A stretch of 37,429 nt of DNA, from the NCBI GenBank assembly GCA_028285035.1, contig JANQQF010000176.1, positions 1-37,429 of the forward strand. The letters are read 5' to 3'. Below the pieces are notes generated by a model. It did not search any database and was not told where the DNA came from. It worked only from the letters and a program-made list of their open reading frames with translations. The position numbers and the translations under genes are program-made. This stretch comes from Phycisphaerae bacterium (GTDB taxonomy: Bacteria; Chloroflexota; Anaerolineae; 4572-78; J111). Positions within the stretch are counted from its first letter, which is position 1; each line of letters begins with the position of its first letter. This document shows positions 31,542 to 37,429 of the stretch, in pieces.

Positions 31542-34500
31542 TTACATCGCGATAACTTCCTCAAAGAACGCAGCTAACTCCTCTACAATTGTCATATCCT
31601 CAAACAAAATGTCACAGGCCTGTGTGATTTTGGTGCTCATCTCATTATTAAAAATAGGGTCGGTGCCCAAGGCTACGGCCAAGTCGACATATGTTTCCAC
31701 CGAGTCGATGATGCAGTCAAGCACACCCATTTTGTGATAGGTTGCATACGTGTAACGGCCCCGTTGAAACTCACCGGGTAGCGTCACCACTGGTGTGCCA
31801 GCGGCGAAGGCGTCGTAGGAGGTATTGGCGCCACAATAGTGTAGGGTGTCCAGAGAAACATCAGCGAGAGCGTGCAAGGCTAAATATTCAGGCTCTGGTA
31901 GACGTGACATAAAACGAATTCGGTTTGTCACATCAGGGATGGTTTGAGCAAAGCGTTGCTGTAACAGGGCGGTTAGGTGAGGGTCACGATTTCCTAAAAA
32001 TAAGACCACACCTTGCCAGTCGCGTCGCAAGATTTCAGCGATAACGGGATCAAAATCGGGGTGAACTTTGAGCAAGTTTTGGGCGCAAAAGTAAATGTGC
32101 TGATCCTCTGTGAGGCCAAAATGGCTACGATTGGGCAGGGATGTGGGAATGTTGGGGCGGTAGTAATAGGTTGGTAAGGCGTCCAATTCAATCAACTTTT
32201 CCGCATAATGTGCCTGAGCCCCATCGATTTCCAAAAGTTTGGTGCTTAAATAGTAATCCACCTCCTCGATGCCACTCGTCACCGCTGTACCCCAACTCAA
32301 ACATTGAACAGGGGCGGGGCGACAGAACGGTAGAAAATAGTTGATCGTGTCTGAACCAATTTCCCAGTAGTAGATGACATCAAATTTGGCTGTTGTGATT
32401 ATCTGTAAGGCTTGTTGAAAGCGCGGTTGAATTGCCAGCCATTCGATGGCAGGGTTAGTGATGGCTGGTTGAATTTTGGCTCGACCGCTAACATCGCAAA
32501 CAATGGTCAACCGAAACTGATCGCTAGACAAATGATTGAGAATGCCCTCCATACTGCGTCGAAATATGGTTTCGTGTCCTTTGGTCACCACAAAACCAAT
32601 ATGCGGTTTGCCTACCCTCGATGATTTTGACATTATCTGCGGTAATTGACCTCGAAAAACCTCCGCCCATTGACGTTTGATTTCGTAATCATTGCGCCCC
32701 TGATACGCCAAGGCGTAAGGCGGCATAATTTGAGCCAAATGGAGCTGAGCCGGATCAAGCTGGAGCGAGCTACGCTTAAATTGAGGTAGTACCTGCTCAA
32801 CCTCAGCCCGGTACGTGTCAATCTCTTGATTATTAGCTGGAATCAAGGGGCATAATGTTTTCAGATGAAATTGAAGTTGCCAATCTTGGGGTTTAAGCTT
32901 GGCAGTTTGAGCGTAGGCTGTCTTGGCCTCGGCCACCTTGCCCTGCATTTCATAAGCTAAACCCAAGTTATAATGCGCTCCAGCAAAATTGGGGTCAAGG
33001 GCGATGACCCGCTGATGGTGTTGAATGGCCTCGGCATAGTTGCGCTGTTCCATCAACAACGCGCCCAAATTTTGATGCGCCCCTGGCGAGTTCGGGTTGA
33101 TTTGCAAGGCTTGACGATACGCAATTGCTGCTTCATCCAAGCGACCGCTGTCTTGTAAAACATTGCCCAAGCGAAAGTAGGCCTCATCATTCTGAGGTTC
33201 CAATTGAATGACTTGCTGAAAATGATGGACGGCGGGTCCATACTGACCCGCTTGATGCAGGACTTGAGCGAGTTGGATATGGGCTTGCGTAAAATTGGGC
33301 TGGAGGGCAATCGCCTGCTGATAGGCAGCCACAGCCTGTTGTGGTTGTTGCAAAGCCACCAAAGTGTTCCCCAAATTGTAGTGGGCCCGCACATAATTTG
33401 GCCGTAACTCGATGGCCCACTGATAATTCTCGGCAGCCTCGGTCAGTCGTCCTTGTATACGCAGGACGTTGGCCATATTGTAGTGGGCTTCAGGGAAGTA
33501 GGGATAAATGTAAATGGCTTTATCAAAGGCTTTGATCGCCTCGTCAAACTGTTGTTGTAGTCGCCAAACTTCCCCCAAATTGTTGTGGAAAATATAGTTG
33601 TGTGGCTCAATTGTAATCGCTTGATTTAAATATTGAGCCGCTTCTGGATGGCGACCGCTTTGACTACAAAGGATGCCAAGCATCTGGAGGGTTTCAGCGT
33701 GCTTTGGATTTTTGATCAATACTTGACGATAAAACTGCTCCGCTGGCCCCAACTGTCCCTGTTGATGCGCCTGTTGTGCTTGCCCAAACCATTGTCGAAT
33801 TTGCGGATCTTCGAAGCGTTGCAGATAGTGGCGTAATTTGGCCGCACTTTGTTCATTGGCCTGATAGAGGCGGCCCATATTTTGTGTTTGCTGCGGTTTG
33901 TTGATGGTTCGCTCGTGATGGAGATGACGCCATGTATTTTTGATGGTCACTTTTTTCGCCAGCCCTTTCAGATACATTTGGCTGGCTACAAAATCGAGCA
34001 TCAAATCCTCATAGCCCCAGCCGATAAAGGAGTCATCAAAGAGATCATCTCGCTGAAAAACCTCTCGATACCGCTCATACCAAGCACGACTGAAGGAGGC
34101 TTGCGAGTCGCTGGTAAAGGGGATGGCCGAAAATTGTTCAATCTGGCTAAACGGGGGCTGCTTCTCAAAAATTTGTTGGGTAGATTCGGCATCCAGTCCC
34201 ATTCCTTTACCGACCACATAGCTGATCCCCTCCATTTCTTGTTGAACCAGATCAAAATAGTCAGCTCGATAAACCATATCCAAATCGACAATGGCTGACC
34301 AGTCAAAATCGGGGCGAGCGATGCGAAACCCGTGGTTGAATAAAGCAGTTTTGCGAAAGCCTTCGTGCTGGGGAAAGGGTTTGATTTCGTAGCGAATGGT
34401 TAGGTGGGTGAACGATGAGAAATCGAACTGATGGGGCGCATCGTCAATGATGTAAACCCAAACATCATGTCGATCCGCCTGATTCGCCTGATTTAGATAA

Positions 34501-34562
34501 TACAGACAGATGGGTACTCGATCATTTCGTTGTCGTTTGGGGATAATCAGATTGATTTTCAT
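31542..34562 (-). CDS. Bifunctional glycosyltransferase: GT-A domain + TPRs + GT41-like domain (1006 aa)
   Basis: Residues 1-235 form a GT-A type glycosyltransferase with IVDLDMVYRADYF (D93/D95, the DxD site) and GWGYED (181-186), the motif of galactosyltransferase GT7C-like enzymes. Residues 255-560 carry about nine TPRs. Residues 600-1006 resemble the OGT/SPINDLY GT41 catalytic region: PAPVQCLSWGTAVTSG, FCAQNLLKVHPDFDP (K832 at the UDP-phosphate Lys position) and LDTLHYCGANTSYDAFAAGTPVVTLPGE. It is likely a protein or peptide O-glycosyltransferase with two catalytic domains. Its ATG overlaps the preceding gene's stop (ATGA), so translation is coupled. The acceptor is probably the repeat surface protein, an inference from context. 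Confidence 0.9.
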   Translation of the reverse strand: MKINLIIPKRQRNDRVPICLYYLNQANQADRHDVWVYIIDDAPHQFDFSSFTHLTIRYEIKPFPQHEGFRKTALFNHGFRIARPDFDWSAIVDLDMVYRADYFDLVQQEMEGISYVVGKGMGLDAESTQQIFEKQPPFSQIEQFSAIPFTSDSQASFSRAWYERYREVFQRDDLFDDSFIGWGYEDLMLDFVASQMYLKGLAKKVTIKNTWRHLHHERTINKPQQTQNMGRLYQANEQSAAKLRHYLQRFEDPQIRQWFGQAQQAHQQGQLGPAEQFYRQVLIKNPKHAETLQMLGILCSQSGRHPEAAQYLNQAITIEPHNYIFHNNLGEVWRLQQQFDEAIKAFDKAIYIYPYFPEAHYNMANVLRIQGRLTEAAENYQWAIELRPNYVRAHYNLGNTLVALQQPQQAVAAYQQAIALQPNFTQAHIQLAQVLHQAGQYGPAVHHFQQVIQLEPQNDEAYFRLGNVLQDSGRLDEAAIAYRQALQINPNSPGAHQNLGALLMEQRNYAEAIQHHQRVIALDPNFAGAHYNLGLAYEMQGKVAEAKTAYAQTAKLKPQDWQLQFHLKTLCPLIPANNQEIDTYRAEVEQVLPQFKRSSLQLDPAQLHLAQIMPPYALAYQGRNDYEIKRQWAEVFRGQLPQIMSKSSRVGKPHIGFVVTKGHETIFRRSMEGILNHLSSDQFRLTIVCDVSGRAKIQPAITNPAIEWLAIQPRFQQALQIITTAKFDVIYYWEIGSDTINYFLPFCRPAPVQCLSWGTAVTSGIEEVDYYLSTKLLEIDGAQAHYAEKLIELDALPTYYYRPNIPTSLPNRSHFGLTEDQHIYFCAQNLLKVHPDFDPVIAEILRRDWQGVVLFLGNRDPHLTALLQQRFAQTIPDVTNRIRFMSRLPEPEYLALHALADVSLDTLHYCGANTSYDAFAAGTPVVTLPGEFQRGRYTYATYHKMGVLDCIIDSVETYVDLAVALGTDPIFNNEMSTKITQACDILFEDMTIVEELAAFFEEVIAM

Positions 34563-35653
34563 CCACGTCCCCACCCACCCGGCTGTGGCTCGTTAGCGTT
34601 TGGGTCAGGCTGACCCCAGAATCCATATTGAGGGGTGGACAAGGCACTGCGATAGAGGGGACTCTCGAAACCCAAAATACCAGGTTGTCGTAAGCCCTGC
34701 AATATCTGCACATCATAAATTTCTTCGCAGGAGTTGAGATAGCGAATATTACCAGCCATTCGGCCGCTTGGCAGATGAAAAACGGCAACCCCACTGAATA
34801 AATCTTGTTGGGCTAGGGGGATATCCCCCAAAGCTCGACCCGGCCGTAGCTTCGACATCCCGATAAAGAGATAATCACCGAGACGCGTCATCCCCCGCAA
34901 AAAGCCGGGAGCGCGCATCAAGACTTGGGTCGTCCCTTTGTCCAAATCAGCCAAAAGTAATTCCCCTCGGGCTGAATTAAGCAGAAATAGGTGTCCATCA
35001 TAGACCCGAGGCGAGTGTGGCATCGCTAAATCGCGTAATAAAATTTCGCCCGTTGGCACGTGCATCAAAATGCCGCCGCTGGTTTTTCGTTCCCGCCAGC
35101 CCTTGGGGGTGTTGCTCTCACCCAAAGCGGTGACGTACCTTGGCTGTCCATCCACCATCGCCAAGCCGTTGAGATGACAGCGATCCTCATCAGTCAGGTC
35201 AGTGACAAAAGGCGGTTGCCATTGAGGGGCGAAACTATAGTTGTGGTCGATGTGGCAGAGACAAGAAAAACGGGTATTCACCGCCCACAACGTCTCCTCC
35301 ACCCAAGCCATATCGTGGATATCGACCTCACCAGAAAAATAAACCGCTCGTGGAGCAAAGAGAGAGTCGTACTTCCCCGGTGACGGGGGATAGCCCGTCG
35401 TCAGCTTATTATCATTGACTAACACCACCACCTCATCCCGCGTCGCCACCGCCATCCGATTACCCGCCACCGCCAAGCCCATTGGCTTATTAAAATTCCG
35501 TGGTAGCTGAGTTAAACCCTGCGGCCCAATCCCCAGCATAATCACCTTGCCCGCCTGATAGGTGCTAATCATCAGCGCACTGTTCAACGCGTGCAAAATG
35601 CCTGGGATTTCCGGGGTGTGAGTACAGCTAAAGGGAGGAAGATTGTCTGTCAT
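34559..35653 (-). CDS. TIGR03032/DUF4915-family protein (364 aa)
   Basis: Beta-propeller-like protein of a family often found near TPR glycosyltransferases in cyanobacteria and Chloroflexi. Signature segments include NSALMISTYQAGKV, FNKPMGLAV, DIHDMAWV, WAVNTRFSCL, CHLNGLAMV, GWRERKTSGGILM and PGFLRGMTR. There is no signal peptide. Function is not established; its translational coupling to the double glycosyltransferase (ATGA overlap) suggests a partner role in glycosylation or secretion of the neighbouring surface protein. The ribosome-binding site is weak (GGAG about 12 bases away). It starts 112 bp after the surface protein stop. Confidence 0.92.
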   Translation of the reverse strand: MTDNLPPFSCTHTPEIPGILHALNSALMISTYQAGKVIMLGIGPQGLTQLPRNFNKPMGLAVAGNRMAVATRDEVVVLVNDNKLTTGYPPSPGKYDSLFAPRAVYFSGEVDIHDMAWVEETLWAVNTRFSCLCHIDHNYSFAPQWQPPFVTDLTDEDRCHLNGLAMVDGQPRYVTALGESNTPKGWRERKTSGGILMHVPTGEILLRDLAMPHSPRVYDGHLFLLNSARGELLLADLDKGTTQVLMRAPGFLRGMTRLGDYLFIGMSKLRPGRALGDIPLAQQDLFSGVAVFHLPSGRMAGNIRYLNSCEEIYDVQILQGLRQPGILGFESPLYRSALSTPQYGFWGQPDPNANEPQPGGWGRG

Positions 35654-35718
35654 TTGTAGGGTGTGCTCCTCGATTGATGGCTATGATTTTACCAAAGTTA
35701 GGGGAATGGGGAAAGGCG

Positions 35719-35755
35719 GCCTTGACAGGCTTCTGTGAGGAAAGCCTGTCAAGGC
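35719..35755. terminator. 14-bp hairpin between the surface-protein and TIGR03032 genes
   Basis: CCTTGACAGGCTT (35720-35732) and AAGCCTGTCAAGG (35742-35754), extendable by one G-C pair, form a perfect stem with a 9-nt loop. It sits 11 bp downstream of the surface-protein stop on the minus strand. No T-run follows, so termination is probable but partial; it may equally be an RNA-stability hairpin. Confidence 0.6.
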
Positions 35756-35765
35756 TTACAGAGGT

Positions 35766-37292
35766 TTAAGGTTTGATAATGAGTGGTAGATAAATGTTGG
35801 TTTGAGGTATCCCATATCGTCTCGCAAAAACACCATATCCATCACCATCTTGATCCACACTATTCCAGACAATAACAAAATTGCCATCAGTATCCATCCC
35901 AATGCTGGGTTCACGTTGTGTCTGTGTGGTGTATGTGTTAACCAAAAACTCACTTCCTTGTACTGTTCCACTTGCATTAAATTTTTTAGTATAAATACCA
36001 AAGCTGCTATCATCACCTAAACCAATTCCGCTCCAGGTAATTACAAAATCACCATCGGCATCCATTGCCACGTTTGGCGAAAATTGTGTTTGGCTAGTAT
36101 ATGAGTTAACTTGAAATTCACTCCCTACGGGGGTACCGCTCATATCGTAACGTTGAGCATAGATACCATCATAACTACTATCTTGATGATAACTTTGCCA
36201 AGTTACGATAAAATTCCCCTCACTATCTTGTGCAACCTGATTAAATCTTTGATCATCGGTGACGTACGTGTTAACCTGGAATTCATTCCCTAAAGATGTT
36301 CCGCTAGCGTTGTATCTTCGGGCATAGATTTCATAATCAAATGGGGCAGAAGGGCCAACAAGGGTAAAAATACCTCGGGAAAACGTAATGATAAAATCAC
36401 CATCAGAATCTACCGCTACCTGAGGAGAAGCAAATAAGCCAGAAGTGTCGGTGTTTACCATAAACTCTGCGGAAGTAACTGCTGTACCATCTGCTTGATA
36501 GGGCCGAGCGTAGATACCATTATTTCCCTTCCATGTAACCACAAAATCACCATCCTCAGCCACCCCTATGTTGACATCACCCGCGCCACTTGTTGTATAA
36601 GCGTTTATTTGAAATTCAGAATCTTGGGGGGTACCGCTGGCGTTATATCGTTTAGCATAAATACTATACAAACTACTATCGGCCCCCAGCCCTGTCCAAG
36701 CTACAACAAAATTTCCATTCTGATCCATGCCAACACTTGGTGTTTCTTGCCTGCCAGATGTATATGAATTAATTCGAAATTCATCTCCCTGTTTAATGCC
36801 TTCGCTGTTATATTGTTGAGCAAAGATACCTTTTTGGCTTCCATCTTGATCTTCACTATCCCAAACAACAATAAAATCACCGTCGCTATCCATTGCAATT
36901 TCAGTATTTCGCTGAAAATCTGTTGTGTGTGTATTTACCTGAAACTCATCACCGATTGGAATTTGAGCTTGAGTCAGCAATGGCTGGCCTAAGCTATTGA
37001 TCATCAACCCCGCTGCCATTGCCATCGCCAGCCACTCGCTGCGACTGAGGTGGGTGGTCAAGGTGAAGTGAGAGAGGGCTAGACGTCGCTCCTGCAGCCA
37101 CTGCCGGATTTGATAGAGGATGTAGAATCCACGTTGAACCTGCTGCCGGAGGTGTTGCCAAAGCTGGCGGATCTCCTGTTGAGCGAGACTATTTTTGGTG
37201 CCGATTTCCTCGATAAGTTGGCGGGTGTAAGCCACTTCGTAGGCCGAGGGTTTTGTTTCTTCGGATGGTTTTGGTGAGATTGGATTGGTCAT
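35766..37292 (-). CDS. Repeat-containing surface/secreted protein with YLPLIIKP C-terminus (508 aa)
   Basis: Residues 1-85 are charged and helical, an unusually long region before the hydrophobic segment (88-108, WLAMAMAAGLMINSLG to QAQ), which looks like an export signal. Residues 114-495 hold seven repeats of about 55 residues with EFQVNTYT, a DxDGDF acidic turn (variants DQNGN, EDGD, DSEGN, DADGD, DTDGN), V.W and IYA.RYNASGT. The acidic turns could bind calcium. The C-terminus NIYLPLIIKP resembles a recurrent ending of Chloroflexi exported proteins, perhaps a sorting tag (recalled, not verified). AAGAG precedes the ATG. It is the probable client of the TIGR03032 protein and the GT fusion downstream. 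Confidence 0.88.
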   Translation of the reverse strand: MTNPISPKPSEETKPSAYEVAYTRQLIEEIGTKNSLAQQEIRQLWQHLRQQVQRGFYILYQIRQWLQERRLALSHFTLTTHLSRSEWLAMAMAAGLMINSLGQPLLTQAQIPIGDEFQVNTHTTDFQRNTEIAMDSDGDFIVVWDSEDQDGSQKGIFAQQYNSEGIKQGDEFRINSYTSGRQETPSVGMDQNGNFVVAWTGLGADSSLYSIYAKRYNASGTPQDSEFQINAYTTSGAGDVNIGVAEDGDFVVTWKGNNGIYARPYQADGTAVTSAEFMVNTDTSGLFASPQVAVDSDGDFIITFSRGIFTLVGPSAPFDYEIYARRYNASGTSLGNEFQVNTYVTDDQRFNQVAQDSEGNFIVTWQSYHQDSSYDGIYAQRYDMSGTPVGSEFQVNSYTSQTQFSPNVAMDADGDFVITWSGIGLGDDSSFGIYTKKFNASGTVQGSEFLVNTYTTQTQREPSIGMDTDGNFVIVWNSVDQDGDGYGVFARRYGIPQTNIYLPLIIKP

Positions 37293-37397
37293 AGTGTGCT
37301 CTTTCGCAATATAGGTGTCAAATTAAATTTATGGCTCATGAGTAGAAAAGGTGCAGAGATGGTAAAATAAAGAAAAAGAAAAGGATAGGACAACAGG

Positions 37398-37429
37398 ATG
37401 GAATTTCCGATCCAAGAATTGTTAGATTA
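37398..37429 (+). CDS. Partial gene at the right edge, possible transposase start
   Basis: An open frame begins ATG at 37398 after AGGA and runs out of the window, encoding MEFPIQELLD. Many chloroflexi-type zinc-ribbon transposases begin with a MEFPI-like stretch in my recollection, so this may be the first codons of such an element. Only about ten residues are available. Confidence 0.35.
   Translation, partial: MEFPIQELLD

Noticed and set aside
1..37429. CRISPR array or prophage
   Set aside because: No regularly spaced repeats and no phage structural genes are visible. The repeats in 35766-37292 encode protein repeats.

Overview
The window reads as bacterial chromosome, most likely from a Chloroflexota (Anaerolineae/Caldilineae-like) organism. 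This is inferred from the combination of a mevalonate kinase, a TIGR03032-type protein beside a TPR glycosyltransferase, Thr/Pro-rich membrane-anchored cytochromes, STAND/TPR/cyclase signalling proteins, and a surface protein ending in a YLPLIIKP tail of the kind I recall from Chloroflexi exported proteins. No rRNA or other phylogenetic marker is present, so the placement is an inference. Gene density is high, there is no CRISPR array or prophage, and sigma70-type promoters with 17-bp spacers are easy to see.

Left part (1-8600): a minus-strand two-gene unit, driven by a consensus promoter (5726-5754), encodes an AAA/STAND-like ATPase and a 1303-residue protein fusing a degenerate P-loop-like domain, a cNMP-binding domain, a NACHT ATPase, TPRs, a second cNMP-binding domain and a class III nucleotide cyclase. 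A tRNA-Lys(TTT) gene is divergent from it. Then come a small Cys-rich protein, mevalonate kinase, a small AT-rich unknown gene and a GAF-domain protein.

Central housekeeping block (8780-15120): ftsY, a lipoprotein, scpB-rluB-cmk, and glmS. A clear glmS self-cleaving ribozyme lies in the glmS leader, with its own promoter upstream and a strong terminator after the gene.

Middle (15150-25100): a small zinc-ribbon membrane protein; a pseudouridine-5'-phosphate glycosidase gene followed by a MurR/RpiR regulator; an ECF sigma factor, zinc anti-sigma factor and adhesin/bactofilin-like membrane lipoprotein unit with a candidate autoregulatory ECF promoter; a tetR-led operon (TetR, saccharopine-dehydrogenase-like reductase, antibiotic-biosynthesis-monooxygenase-fold protein) with two palindromic operators placed on its promoter; and a TIGR03960-type radical SAM protein.

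Right part (25100-37429): a second class III cyclase with a complete catalytic set and a zinc ribbon, a lipoprotein alpha/beta hydrolase, a three-gene cytochrome c / DUF2231 / anchored cytochrome cluster, a GNAT acetyltransferase, a FAD oxidoreductase, and a minus-strand surface/glycosylation island (repeat surface protein, TIGR03032 protein, and a 1006-residue GT-A + TPR + GT41-like glycosyltransferase fusion). The extreme right edge holds the first codons of a further gene, possibly a transposase.

The most unusual items are the cNMP/NACHT/TPR/cyclase fusion with its translationally coupled ATPase, the double glycosyltransferase fusion with its surface-protein neighbour, the glmS ribozyme in this lineage, and several compact regulatory designs (TetR double operator, ECF promoter, RpiR-linked direct repeats).
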